Source: Mesorhizobium_G sp049840935
GTDB lineage: Bacteria > Pseudomonadota > Alphaproteobacteria > Rhizobiales > Rhizobiaceae
Assembly: GCA_049840935.1 (NCBI GenBank)
Contig: JASGJA010000017.1
Coordinates: 124,001 to 188,000, forward strand
Direction of reading: 5' to 3'
Length of the DNA: 64,000 nucleotides
Positions within the stretch are counted from its first letter, which is position 1. Each line of letters opens with the position of its first letter. Both the position numbers and the translations under genes were made by a program. The notes under the pieces are model-generated. The model worked only from the letters and a program-made list of their open reading frames with translations, did not search any database and was not told where the DNA came from. Positions 9,337 to 18,114 of the stretch are shown here, one piece after another.

Positions 9337-9484
9337 AAGCTTCCTTTTCGTCGTCCAGCAATATGCGATGCGCTGCGCCGTCGAGGTCATCATATTGACC
9401 ACTGCGTAAGGCCCACAAGAAGCCGAGCAGGCTCATTCCACCCAAAAACAATGCCGCAGGAATGAGAAAGACGAGGTTTGTCAC
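9269..9484 (-). CDS. ccoS: cbb3 oxidase maturation protein CcoS/FixS
   Basis: Short single-span inner-membrane protein needed to insert cofactors into cbb3 oxidase. The N-terminus MTNLVFLIPAALFLGGMSLL is hydrophobic, followed by the family motif FLWALRSGQYDDLDG and RILLDDE. At 71 residues it is longer than usual CcoS (about 50-60). The extra Arg/Ser-rich tail is encoded antisense to the end of ureG. Its start overlaps the ccoI stop (ATGA at 9481-9484), which confirms the operon. Confidence 0.88.
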   Translation of the reverse strand: MTNLVFLIPAALFLGGMSLLGFLWALRSGQYDDLDGAAHRILLDDEKEASSRSRRAASPGQASRPTRSENR

Positions 9485-11718
9485 GTCAGCGCCTCACGCA
9501 ACGGAGCAACCGGCTCCGCAACCTTGCGGCTCCGTTTGCGCCGCATCAAGCGCAACGCGTTGCCAATGACAAGCAACGACGAAGCGGACATTGCAATCGC
9601 AGCAATTAGAGGCGTTACATATCCGAGAATTGCGATCGGAACCGCAAACGCATTGTAGACAATCGCAAGTGCGATGTTTTCCTTCACCAGCTGGTCAGCC
9701 CGCTTGGCAACCTCGATCGCAAGCGGCACGGCATCAAGGCTGTCTCCTAAGAAAACGAAATCGGCAGCGTTGCGGCCAATATCGGCTGCTGTTGCGGGAG
9801 CCATAGAAACCTTCGCCGCCGCAAGTGCGGGTGCATCGTTCAATCCGTCACCGACCATCAGGACGTTGCGGCCCTCATCGACCAGAGCGTGAACGCGCTG
9901 CACCTTGTCCGCAGGCAGCAGTTCAGAAGCATAGTCGTCAATGCCGAGGCGGGCGGCAACCGCATCACACTGAGCTTCCTGATCGCCTGAGAGCATCGAG
10001 ACCGCGACGCCCTCATTTGTAAGGTCTGCGATGACGGATTTCGCATCCGGGCGAAGCCTATCATCAAACAAGAACTGCGCGACCACCTTGCTGTTTCGAG
10101 CGAGCACCGTGCCGTGCGCATCGGGTGATTTTGGAGCAGCCCATTGCGCACGACCCAGTGTCCACACATCCTTGCCAAGCCGCCCCTTAACGCCACAACC
10201 CGGCACTTCTTCCACTGCATCAAAGCGCTGGCCAGTATTGATCCCTTCCGCCATGATTGCTTTTGAAATGGGATGCCGCGAATGCGCGGCAAGCGCGCTG
10301 GCAACCGCCATATTTGACGGGCTAATTTCACGACCATTCGCGAGGCGAGGTGTTCCAAGCGTCAGCGTGCCGGTTTTATCGAAAACAGCCGTATCGACGC
10401 CTACCATGCGTTCGAGCGCCGAACCATCCTTCATCATAACACCGCTCTCAAACAGACGTCTGGCGGCAACGACCTGAACAATCGGAACAGCGAGGCCCAA
10501 CGCGCAAGGGCACGTGATTATCAGCACTGCAATCGCGATGGTGATTGATCGATGCCAATCACCTGTCGCGAAAATCCAGCCCAAAAAGGTTAGAAGTGCC
10601 GTGAGGTGAACCACTGGAGCATATAGTGACGACACACGTTCCGCGATCCGGCGATAGCGCGCCTTGCCACCTTCCGCAGCCTCCATCAGCCGTGTCATTT
10701 CAGCAAGGAAAGAAGATGAAGCCGGGCGCAATGCCCGCAAAACCAGCGGGCCTGTGAGGTTCAGCACGCCCGCGTGGAGTTCTTTGCCCGGGGCAACAGC
10801 TTGCGGCGCGCTCTCGCCATTGGCAATTGACGCATCAATGTCCGACTGGCCGCTTTCTACGATAGCATCAACAGGAACGCGCTCACCAGCGGCCACCAGC
10901 AAGCGCGACCCTTCAACGATTTCCGACACCGGGCGATATTCACGGCGACCGTCCTTTTCCTCCACCACAGCGCCCTGCGGCTGCAAACGAGCCAAACCGA
11001 TTACAGCAGAGCGCGCGCGGTCGCGCATGACGTGGTCCAGCGTGCGGCCAATCAGGAGGAAAAACAGCAGCGTCACCGATGCATCGAAATATGCGTAATG
11101 TCCGTGCGTGATCGTCTCGTAGAGGCTCAGCGCATAAGCCATAGTAATGCCTATGGCGATTGGAACATCCATGTTCATGCGACCGTGGCGCAACGCGCTC
11201 CATGCCGAACGATAGTAGATACGGCCTGCGAAGATCAGCGCCGGTATAGCGATCAGCGCCGATACCCAATGAAACAGATCGCGCGTAGACCCTTCCGCGC
11301 CCGACCAGACTGAGACCGAAAGGAGCATGATATTTGCCGCCGCAAATCCTGAAACGGCGACGGCGCGAATGAGTTCGGACAGTGCCTTGTCGCTGGCGAG
11401 TTGCTCCGTGCTGAATAGGTTCGGCACGTAGCCTGCACCCACCAGTGTAGAAACGATTGGCGGCAGTTCATCGCCACGCCACTGCACCGAAACGCGTTTA
11501 GTAGAGAGGTTCACACGGGCGCGTGTCACATTCGTCAATGCACCAAGCGATTTTTCGATTGTATGGATGCAGGCAGCACAGTGCACGCCGGGAACGGCGA
11601 GTTCCACCTGGTACAAGCCATTACCCAGTACCCGCGACGACATGCGCACTTCATCATCCGAAGGCAGAGCGCCTGCGGCTTGAAGCGCCATATCAGCACC
11701 GGGCGCGCAACAGGTCAT
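9481..11718 (-). CDS. ccoI: Copper-translocating P-type ATPase CcoI/FixI
   Basis: P1B-type ATPase that exports copper for the CuB centre of cbb3 oxidase, 745 residues. In order: Cys-containing N-terminus MTCC; heavy-metal-associated domain with GVHCAACIHTIE near residue 48; membrane helices; the transport motif TCPCALGLAVPI near 410; phosphorylation motif DKTGTLTLG near 450; and hinge GDGLNDAPAL near 640. All catalytic motifs are intact. It lies between ccoH (4-bp overlap) and ccoS, the standard order. Confidence 0.96.
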   Translation of the reverse strand: MTCCAPGADMALQAAGALPSDDEVRMSSRVLGNGLYQVELAVPGVHCAACIHTIEKSLGALTNVTRARVNLSTKRVSVQWRGDELPPIVSTLVGAGYVPNLFSTEQLASDKALSELIRAVAVSGFAAANIMLLSVSVWSGAEGSTRDLFHWVSALIAIPALIFAGRIYYRSAWSALRHGRMNMDVPIAIGITMAYALSLYETITHGHYAYFDASVTLLFFLLIGRTLDHVMRDRARSAVIGLARLQPQGAVVEEKDGRREYRPVSEIVEGSRLLVAAGERVPVDAIVESGQSDIDASIANGESAPQAVAPGKELHAGVLNLTGPLVLRALRPASSSFLAEMTRLMEAAEGGKARYRRIAERVSSLYAPVVHLTALLTFLGWIFATGDWHRSITIAIAVLIITCPCALGLAVPIVQVVAARRLFESGVMMKDGSALERMVGVDTAVFDKTGTLTLGTPRLANGREISPSNMAVASALAAHSRHPISKAIMAEGINTGQRFDAVEEVPGCGVKGRLGKDVWTLGRAQWAAPKSPDAHGTVLARNSKVVAQFLFDDRLRPDAKSVIADLTNEGVAVSMLSGDQEAQCDAVAARLGIDDYASELLPADKVQRVHALVDEGRNVLMVGDGLNDAPALAAAKVSMAPATAADIGRNAADFVFLGDSLDAVPLAIEVAKRADQLVKENIALAIVYNAFAVPIAILGYVTPLIAAIAMSASSLLVIGNALRLMRRKRSRKVAEPVAPLREALT

Positions 11719-12209
11719 GTCCTTTTTCCTTGCACGACATGAACGCGCAGCGTCTCACGGTAAGGCTTCTCAAGCCCCGCATCGGCTGCAACTTCCACCA
11801 GCCAGACACCATCCGAGAATGTATGCGGTCCGTCGAAAATACCATCACCCCCACGCACCAGATCGAAATGCTCGTCTTCGCGATCATCGACAGGATGCAT
11901 AAAGGTTACGCTTACAGATTTCAGGCGAACGGGATTGCCACTATTATCGCTCAGGCCGTAGCGCACCCGCCCATCTGCAATAACGAGATTGCTCGTCCAG
12001 CCGAGCGCTTCCTGCGCACGCGTCTCCGCCATCTTAGCGTTGAATTGCTGACTGGCGACGTAGGAATTCTCCACGACAAGACCAGTCCAGCTCGACCGCG
12101 CCAAATATGCCATTGTAACATTGACGGCGATAATCACCCCAAAGAACGCAAACATTATCAAGAGCATATGGCGCCCTGTAAAACCCGCCGAATGACCTTT
12201 GGCGCTCAC
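11715..12209 (-). CDS. ccoH: cbb3 oxidase maturation protein CcoH/FixH
   Basis: Membrane-anchored maturation factor of cbb3 oxidase, 164 residues. One transmembrane helix (about residues 14-36, HMLLIMFAFFGVIIAVNVTM) is followed by a periplasmic domain with the family stretch NSYVASQQFN. FixH proteins are associated with CcoI and oxidase assembly. Overlaps of 4 bp on both sides (ccoG and ccoI) give tight coupling. Confidence 0.93.
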   Translation of the reverse strand: MSAKGHSAGFTGRHMLLIMFAFFGVIIAVNVTMAYLARSSWTGLVVENSYVASQQFNAKMAETRAQEALGWTSNLVIADGRVRYGLSDNSGNPVRLKSVSVTFMHPVDDREDEHFDLVRGGDGIFDGPHTFSDGVWLVEVAADAGLEKPYRETLRVHVVQGKRT

Positions 12210-13765
12210 TTGCTTGCTCCCGGTGCCTCAAACGTTGCTGTGTATTGGTCCATCTCGAAGCTCGATTTATCTTCGACCACGAACTTGAAGCTCTGCGTTG
12301 GTCCCGCAATGTTTTCGGCGGGCTGTCGCACATACACCTTGATCGTCTTGAGCTTGTCCGGTTCGACCTCAATGGCGAACGAACGATCTTCTGGCTGGTC
12401 GAGCCCCACGACGCTCATCTCCGCGCCTTTCAAGCCTTGTAACGTGACAATTACGGTACGCGGTTCAGGTATCATATTGAGCAGCTTAACGGTGAAGCCA
12501 TTGCGGATAGATCCGTCGGAAAGCCGCACGAACTGTGGATTGCGGTCATGTAGAACATTGACCTCCAATCGGTCGCGCGTGAGCAAACCATAGACGATGA
12601 ACAAGCCAACCGCACACCAGGCTGCAAAGTAGATTAGGGTGCGCGGCCTGAACAGTTCCCGCAGCCGGAAATGCACGAACTGCGGTTTGATCTTTTTGTC
12701 GCTATCACGAACAAGCGCTGGCGATATTGGCTGTGTTCCGCCCGCCGTCGCCAATGCCATATTGCGGTTGTAATCGGCCAGCGTAGCGTAGGAAATCAAC
12801 CCCCGTTCCTTGCCGATCTTGTCCATGACGCTATCGCAGGCATCGATGCAAAGCGCGCATGTGATGCATTCAAGTTGCTGACCGTCGCGAATATCGATGC
12901 CCATGGGGCAAACGGCAACGCACGCATTGCAGTCCACGCAGTCGCCGGGCTGCTGGCCAATGGCAGCGGCCTTTTTTGCATGGCGCGAACGAGGCTCCCC
13001 CCGCCAGTCATTATAAGTGACCGTGAGAGAATTTTCGTCGAGCATCGCTGCCTGAATGCGCGGCCACGGGCACATGTAAGTGCAAACCTGTTCGCGCATC
13101 AGCCCGCCAAAAACGTAGGTAGTAGCGGTTAATATGGCCACCGTTATGTAAGCCACTGCGGCTGCCTGCCCCTTGAAGAGATCAAGAAAAAGCGTCGGCG
13201 CATCCGCAAAGTAGAAAATCCACGCGCCACCTGTGGCGACCGCGATCAAAAGCCAGATGACATGTTTCGCAATCCGCTTCGAAATCTTGCTCGCCGTCCA
13301 CGATCCTTGGTCGAGCTTGATCCGGGCGTTGCGATCGCCTTCAACGAAACGTTCTACCGCGATAAACAAGTCCACCCAAACGGTCTGTGGACAAGTGTAA
13401 CCGCACCACGCCCGCCCGACGCTAGAGGTTACGAGGAATAGGCCAAAGCCTGCCATGACGAGTAGACCAGCAACAAAGTAGAACTCCTGCGGCCAAATCT
13501 CGATAAAGAAGAAGTAGAAGCGGCGATTTGCAAGATCGACCAGCACGGCCTGATCAGGAGCGTAAGGACCACGATCCCAGCGCAGCCACGGCACCAGATA
13601 GTAGATGCCGAGCGTGACCGCCATTACGATCCATTTGAAGCTGCGGAAACGTCCCTCGGCGCGCTTGGGAAAAATCTTGACACGCTTGGCATAAAGAGGC
13701 TGGCGGACCTGCGCTGAATTGACTGCGCTGACCTCTAACCGTTCAACCTCGCTGGCATCCAGCAT
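12206..13765 (-). CDS. ccoG: cbb3 oxidase assembly ferredoxin CcoG/FixG
   Basis: Membrane-bound polyferredoxin linked to copper reduction and cbb3 assembly, 519 residues from ATG 13765, chosen because AGGAG lies 8 bp upstream; the frame extends 21 codons further without a better start. Several transmembrane helices are present. WCGYTCPQTVWVD lies near residue 115. Two 4Fe-4S clusters near residues 265-300 are marked by DCVDCNACVAVCPMGID and CITCALCIDACD. The C-terminal Ig-like domain follows the last helix. An FNR/FixK-like box lies about 75 bp upstream. Confidence 0.95.
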   Translation of the reverse strand: MLDASEVERLEVSAVNSAQVRQPLYAKRVKIFPKRAEGRFRSFKWIVMAVTLGIYYLVPWLRWDRGPYAPDQAVLVDLANRRFYFFFIEIWPQEFYFVAGLLVMAGFGLFLVTSSVGRAWCGYTCPQTVWVDLFIAVERFVEGDRNARIKLDQGSWTASKISKRIAKHVIWLLIAVATGGAWIFYFADAPTLFLDLFKGQAAAVAYITVAILTATTYVFGGLMREQVCTYMCPWPRIQAAMLDENSLTVTYNDWRGEPRSRHAKKAAAIGQQPGDCVDCNACVAVCPMGIDIRDGQQLECITCALCIDACDSVMDKIGKERGLISYATLADYNRNMALATAGGTQPISPALVRDSDKKIKPQFVHFRLRELFRPRTLIYFAAWCAVGLFIVYGLLTRDRLEVNVLHDRNPQFVRLSDGSIRNGFTVKLLNMIPEPRTVIVTLQGLKGAEMSVVGLDQPEDRSFAIEVEPDKLKTIKVYVRQPAENIAGPTQSFKFVVEDKSSFEMDQYTATFEAPGASK

Positions 13766-13836
13766 TTTACTTTCTCCTGTCCGGCACCTTGCCGGACGAT
13801 GCAACCTCGCTTTCACACGAAGGCGCACCCATTGCG

Positions 13837-13850
13837 TTGACCTGCGTCAA
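13837..13850 (-). promoter_or_regulatory. FNR/FixK-type box upstream of ccoGHIS
   Basis: TTGACCTGCGTCAA, a perfect dyad with the TTGA-N6-TCAA core of FNR/FixK/FnrN sites, centred about 78 bp upstream of the ccoG start. It implies low-oxygen activation of ccoGHIS separately from ccoNOQP. The -10 region was not identified. Confidence 0.75.
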
Positions 13851-13866
13851 ACGCCAAAAAGCAATT

Positions 13867-13896
13867 TGTGGACCCGGCATTTCTGCCGAGCCCACA
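13867..13896 (-). terminator. Terminator after ccoNOQP
   Basis: On the minus strand TGTGG and an inner CGGCA pair with TGCCG and CCACA around a short AAA-containing loop, followed by AATTGCTTTTTGG. It lies 30 bp after the ccoP stop and just before the ccoG regulatory box, so it separates the two transcription units. Confidence 0.65.
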
Positions 13897-13925
13897 TGGG
13901 CGGCGGTGCCAGTCCTCCCAGCCCC

Positions 13926-14789
13926 TTATCGTCCGCCGCCAAGCGAATAGACATAGGTGGCCAGTTCCTTAACAGTGGTTTCGCCCAGACGTCCCTGCCA
14001 CGCAGGCATCACGCCGTGTTTCGGCGAACGAACCTGGCTCTCAATATCCGTTTCCGAGTGGACCAACAGAGAAATCGCATCGGTTAAATTCGGTGCGCCA
14101 ACATCTGTCATGCCTTTGCCGTCCTCGCCGTGGCACGATGCACAGTTTTCAGCAAAAAGCGTCTTGCCGTCGGCCAGCTTTACCTGATCCGCAGGAAAGC
14201 CCATCAGCGACGCAGCATAGGACGAGACAGCGGAAATTTGCTCCGGCTGGAGCATGTCCTTGAACGCAGGCATTTCCGAAATGCGCGTATCGGGATCAGC
14301 CTCGAACCTAATGCCATGCGCGATGGTTTGCTCAATGTCGGTGATCTTGCCACCCCACAGCCAGTCGTCATCATTCAGGTTCGGAAAACCTTTCGAGCCT
14401 TCCGCTCCAGAGCCATGACACTGCACGCAATTGACTTTGAAAGCCGCAGCACCGGCTGCTGTCGCGAAGGTGCGCAGCGTGTCGTCAGCCTGAATTTCCT
14501 CGATGGATTTAGAGGCGATTGCCGCAACATATTGCGACTTCGCATCATTGGCAGCGGCAAGCTCTTTCTTGACTTCGCCCCGGCTGGAAAATCCCAGCAC
14601 ACCGGGCGTTGCGGCACTGATGAGCGGCCACGCCGGATAGGCGATGGTGTAGCCTATGGCCCAGACAATGGTCGCGTAAAACGTCCATACCCACCAGCGA
14701 GGCATGGGATTATCTAACTCACGGATGCCATCCCACTCGTGACCTGTCGTGGACACACCCGAGATTTCGTCAATGTGTTTCTCGCTCAT
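13926..14789 (-). CDS. ccoP: cbb3 oxidase dihaem c subunit CcoP/FixP
   Basis: Membrane-anchored dihaem cytochrome c subunit of cbb3 oxidase, 287 residues from ATG 14789 (MSEKHIDEISGVSTTGHEWD), with AAGGAAG upstream as ribosome site. One N-terminal helix starts at PRWWVWTFYATIVWAIGY. Haem motifs are CVQCH near residue 121 and CASCH near 217, with distal methionines in SEMPAF and HGVMPAW. It follows ccoQ directly. Confidence 0.96.
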   Translation of the reverse strand: MSEKHIDEISGVSTTGHEWDGIRELDNPMPRWWVWTFYATIVWAIGYTIAYPAWPLISAATPGVLGFSSRGEVKKELAAANDAKSQYVAAIASKSIEEIQADDTLRTFATAAGAAAFKVNCVQCHGSGAEGSKGFPNLNDDDWLWGGKITDIEQTIAHGIRFEADPDTRISEMPAFKDMLQPEQISAVSSYAASLMGFPADQVKLADGKTLFAENCASCHGEDGKGMTDVGAPNLTDAISLLVHSETDIESQVRSPKHGVMPAWQGRLGETTVKELATYVYSLGGGR

Positions 14790-14790
14790 G

Positions 14791-14946
14791 TCAGTCTTCC
14801 TTGAAGGGGATGCGCGATGCTTCGTCCGCTGCCTTGCGGCTGCCGGGACGGAACGCAAATATTGCTGCGGCAATGAAGAAAATCGTCATGGCCAAAAGGC
14901 CCCAACTGTCTGCGAAGTGCCGCATGGCGGTGTAGGTTTCCATCAT
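14791..14946 (-). CDS. ccoQ: cbb3 oxidase small subunit CcoQ/FixQ
   Basis: A 51-residue membrane protein from ATG 14946, beginning MMETYTAMRHFADSWGLLAM, with one helix (about residues 15-33), then FAFRPGSRKAADEASRIPF. Size, single helix, the FRPG-type motif and position between ccoO and ccoP identify CcoQ, which stabilises the oxidase. It ends one base before the ccoP start. Confidence 0.93.
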   Translation of the reverse strand: MMETYTAMRHFADSWGLLAMTIFFIAAAIFAFRPGSRKAADEASRIPFKED

Positions 14947-14953
14947 GCCCCTC

Positions 14954-15685
14954 CTATCGCGCGTTCTTGACTTCGTCGTAGGTCTTGAAGTCGACCAGCG
15001 TGCCGAGCATCTGGAGATAGGCGACCAGAGCGTCCATTTCGGTCAGAGCCTGCGGGTTGCCGTCGAAATCACCGAGCTTTGCCTTCGGATAGCGCGCCTC
15101 AACGCCTGACGTGTCAGCATCGGGATTGGCCTGCGCGAGCAAATCCGCCTGCGCGTTGTCGATCATCTCCTGCGTATAGGGAACGCCCACACGAGCATTC
15201 GCAACGAGATGTGTGGAGAAGTCCTTCACGTCGAGCGGCGTGTTCTTCAGGAAAGAATAGCTCGGCATCACGGATTCCGGCACCACGGAGCGCGGCTCTT
15301 CCAGATGCTGCACGTGCCAGGCATTCGAGTAGCGATCACCCACGCGCGCAAGGTCCGGTCCAGTTCGCTTAGAACCCCACTGGAACGGATGATCGTACAT
15401 GGATTCGGCAGCAAGGCTGTAGTGACCGTAGCGTTCCACCTCGTCACGGAACGGGCGGATCATCTGACTGTGACAGACATAGCATCCTTCGCGGATGTAA
15501 ATGTCGCGTCCAGCCAGCTCCAGCGGCGAATAGGGCCGCATTCCCTCCACTTTCTCGATTGTGTTTTCGAGATAGAAGAGTGGAGCAATCTCGACGATGC
15601 CACCAACCGTCACCACCAGCAGTGAGCCGACCAGCAATATCGTCGCGTTCTTTTCGATAATCGCGTGTTTATCCATCAACGACAT
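14954..15685 (-). CDS. ccoO: cbb3 oxidase monohaem c subunit CcoO/FixO
   Basis: Membrane-bound cytochrome c subunit of cbb3 oxidase, 243 residues. N-terminal helix (about residues 12-35, ATILLVGSLLVVTVGGIVEI), then RDIYIREGCYVCHSQMIRPF with the CXXCH haem site near residue 70, and the FRDEVERYGHYS stretch typical of CcoO. It starts 11 bp after ccoN and is separated from ccoQ by 7 bp. Confidence 0.97.
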   Translation of the reverse strand: MSLMDKHAIIEKNATILLVGSLLVVTVGGIVEIAPLFYLENTIEKVEGMRPYSPLELAGRDIYIREGCYVCHSQMIRPFRDEVERYGHYSLAAESMYDHPFQWGSKRTGPDLARVGDRYSNAWHVQHLEEPRSVVPESVMPSYSFLKNTPLDVKDFSTHLVANARVGVPYTQEMIDNAQADLLAQANPDADTSGVEARYPKAKLGDFDGNPQALTEMDALVAYLQMLGTLVDFKTYDEVKNAR

Positions 15686-15696
15686 GGCGTCAGTCC

Positions 15697-17307
15697 TTAT
15701 TCTGCTGGCTGAAGAGCGGATGAACGGCCGCCAATCGGCTCTTCTTCACGTTGATGGCCCAAGATGGTCATGGTGATATTGAAGGCCATGATGAGCGCTC
15801 CGGCGAGGAACAGACCACCTCCAAGCGCACGCATAACATAGTATGGATGCATGGCAGCGACCGTTTCCGCGAAGGAGTAAACGAGGAAGCCCTGCTCATC
15901 GTATTCGCGCCACATCAGGCCCTGTTGGATGCCCGCCACCCACATCACCGCCGCGTAAACGACGATGCCCAATGTCGCGAGCCAGAAGTGCCACGTGACC
16001 ATGCGCAACGAATAAAGCCGCTCACGTCCCCAGAGTTTGGGTACCATGTAGTACATGGCCGCAAAGGTAATCAGGCCATTCCACCCAAGCGCACCGGAGT
16101 GCACGTGGCCGATTGTCCAGTCGGTATAGTGGCTGAGCGAGTTGACGGCCTTGACCGACATCATCGGGCCTTCAAACGTTGCCATACCGTAGAAGGCAAT
16201 TGCCGTGACCATCATGCGAATGATCGGGTCCGTGCGGATCTTGTCCCAAGCGCCTGAAAGCGTCATCAGGCCGTTGATCATGCCGCCCCACGAAGGCATC
16301 CACAGCATGATTGAGAACACCATGCCCAGCGTCTGCGCCCAGTCCGGCAGCGCCGTGTAGTGCAGATGGTGCGGACCAGCCCAGATGTAGAGGAAGATCA
16401 GCGCCCAGAAGTGAATGATCGACAGGCGGTAGGAATAGACGGGACGGTTCGCCTGCTTAGGCACAAAGTAATACATCATGCCAAGAAAGCCTGCGGTCAG
16501 GAAGAAACCCACCGCGTTGTGACCATACCACCACTGCGTAAGCGCATCCTGTACGCCTGAGAACAGCGAATAGCTGCGCGACCCGACGAACGACACCGGC
16601 ATTGCCAAATTGTTCACGACATGCAGCATCGCGATCGTGATGATGAATGAGAGATAGAACCAGTTTGCAACGTAGATATGCGGTTCTTTTCGCTTGATGA
16701 TCGTGCCAAGGAAAACCACAAGATAGGCGACCCATACGATGGTCAGCCACACGTCCACATACCATTCCGGCTCAGCATATTCGCGGCTCTGGCTGATACC
16801 CAGCAGATAACCCGTCGCGGCCATCACGATGAAAAGCTGATAACCCCAGAAGACGAACCAGGCGAGATTGCCTCCAAACAGCCGCGCCCGGCTCGTGCGC
16901 TGGACGACATACATAGAGGTCGAGATCAGCGCATTACCGCCGAAAGCGAAGATGACCGCTGATGTATGAAGTGGCCTCATGCGCCCGAAATTGAACCAAG
17001 GCTCAATATTGAGGTCCGGATAGGCAAGCTGGAGCGCGACCACGACACCCACCAGAAAACCAACGACACCCCAGAACACGGTGGCAATCGCCCCATAGCG
17101 AATTGGACCATCCATGTAGGCATCAGGATCGACAGGTGTTGCTGGTGCGAAGTTCGTATTGCGCAGCAGCACAACAGTGCTCACCGCCAGAACGAAGAAC
17201 AGAATCGTCATGTGTTGACGAAATGGCTCATCGGCGGCAAATGCCGCCCCCAGCAAGGCTAGGAATGTGAACAGCACCAACAGTGCAATTTCAGTACCGT
17301 ATTTCAT
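15697..17307 (-). CDS. ccoN: cbb3 oxidase catalytic subunit CcoN/FixN
   Basis: Catalytic haem-copper subunit of the high-affinity terminal oxidase, 536 residues, polytopic. Visible signatures: PLHTSAVIFAFGGNAL (haem b ligand), WWYGHNAVGFFLTAGF (CuB histidine and nearby Tyr region), WAGPHHLHYTALPDWAQ, and GHVHSGALGWNGLITF (haem ligand pair). It heads ccoNOQP. A perfect FNR/FixK box lies about 63 bp upstream, consistent with induction under oxygen limitation. Confidence 0.97.
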   Translation of the reverse strand: MKYGTEIALLVLFTFLALLGAAFAADEPFRQHMTILFFVLAVSTVVLLRNTNFAPATPVDPDAYMDGPIRYGAIATVFWGVVGFLVGVVVALQLAYPDLNIEPWFNFGRMRPLHTSAVIFAFGGNALISTSMYVVQRTSRARLFGGNLAWFVFWGYQLFIVMAATGYLLGISQSREYAEPEWYVDVWLTIVWVAYLVVFLGTIIKRKEPHIYVANWFYLSFIITIAMLHVVNNLAMPVSFVGSRSYSLFSGVQDALTQWWYGHNAVGFFLTAGFLGMMYYFVPKQANRPVYSYRLSIIHFWALIFLYIWAGPHHLHYTALPDWAQTLGMVFSIMLWMPSWGGMINGLMTLSGAWDKIRTDPIIRMMVTAIAFYGMATFEGPMMSVKAVNSLSHYTDWTIGHVHSGALGWNGLITFAAMYYMVPKLWGRERLYSLRMVTWHFWLATLGIVVYAAVMWVAGIQQGLMWREYDEQGFLVYSFAETVAAMHPYYVMRALGGGLFLAGALIMAFNITMTILGHQREEEPIGGRSSALQPAE

Positions 17308-17369
17308 GGACCCCTCTCATCGGACTTCCGGGCTTACCGGACACCTAGAATCGACCAGCGCCGATCGCC

Positions 17370-17383
17370 TTGATCCAGATCAA
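17370..17383. promoter_or_regulatory. FNR/FixK box between ccoN and the hemerythrin-like gene
   Basis: TTGATCCAGATCAA, an exact match to the TTGAT-N4-ATCAA consensus, centred about 70 bp upstream of ccoN and about 60 bp upstream of the divergent gene's likely GTG start. Being palindromic, it can serve both directions. Regulation of ccoN by it is very likely; of the divergent gene, plausible. Confidence 0.85.
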
Positions 17384-17435
17384 AACGAAGTGCGGCACTT
17401 GCGCATACGCTTTGCGAGAAAAATGGGAGAAGGTA

Positions 17436-17978
17436 GTGAAGGCAGTCGCGCAGTCGAATTCGGCTCTGATTTGTCTCTGCAAGGACGAATGCCTGATTGC
17501 GTGCGTTTGCACGTCCGGCGAACAAGCGCCATGCGTGCAGCTTTCGCTCGCCTATGCGGAAAAGATCCAGCTTTGCGATCAGCTTGAGGCGATTGCAGAT
17601 AGCCTCCCACACTGCGTAAGCAGGTTCGATTGCATTCGGGTCGCCAACCGTTTGCTGCCCTTGCTTCGCGAATCTCACCGCTACGAGGAAGAAGTAGTTT
17701 TTCCGGTTTTTGAACGACAGAGTGACGTGTTGCCGAAGCGTCGTTCGACAGTGTTGAGACTTAAATCCGAGCATCTGTACGACGAAGGCGCAGCGGAAGA
17801 GATTTGCGAGCGCCTTCTCTGGATTGGCCACGGCGGCGAAATCGAAAATCCTGAAGCGCTCGGCTTCATGCTCCGCGCGTTTTTTGACACGATGAGAAGA
17901 CACATTGCATTCGAACGGGAGTTCGTTCTTCCAGCAATGATACTGGAGCCAATTCTCATCGCGAAAGGCAAGGGCTAG
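17436..17978 (+). CDS. Hemerythrin-like (HHE) domain protein
   Basis: About 180 residues from GTG 17436, chosen because GGGAGAAGG precedes it; a TTG 66 bp earlier is in frame but lies on the FNR box. The N-terminus is Cys-rich (LICLCKDECLIACVC). The middle has RESHRYEEEVVFPVFE, RLKSEHLYDEGAAEEI and later MRRHIAFEREFVLPAM, an H/E pattern of HHE hemerythrin-like di-iron helices. Possible roles in oxygen or NO sensing are inferred from domain and from the shared FNR box with ccoN. The exact family is not assigned. Confidence 0.7.
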   Translation: MKAVAQSNSALICLCKDECLIACVCTSGEQAPCVQLSLAYAEKIQLCDQLEAIADSLPHCVSRFDCIRVANRLLPLLRESHRYEEEVVFPVFERQSDVLPKRRSTVLRLKSEHLYDEGAAEEICERLLWIGHGGEIENPEALGFMLRAFFDTMRRHIAFEREFVLPAMILEPILIAKGKG

Positions 17979-18000
17979 CGCTCGATGCGCCACCGAGCGC
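17978..18000 (+). terminator. Possible terminator hairpin after the hemerythrin-like gene
   Basis: GCGCTCG (17978-17984) pairs perfectly with CGAGCGC (17994-18000) around a 9-base loop, directly after the stop codon. No clear T-run follows, so factor-independent termination is uncertain. Confidence 0.35.
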
Positions 18001-18114
18001 ATCCGCCTGAATAGTAGACAAATCAATACGGTCAGCAACTGCCTACCCTCTCTCGGTGGTTGCGATCCGACTATGGAACATAACGCCCGCAGGCGTTGGA
18101 TGTGAAGCGATAAC

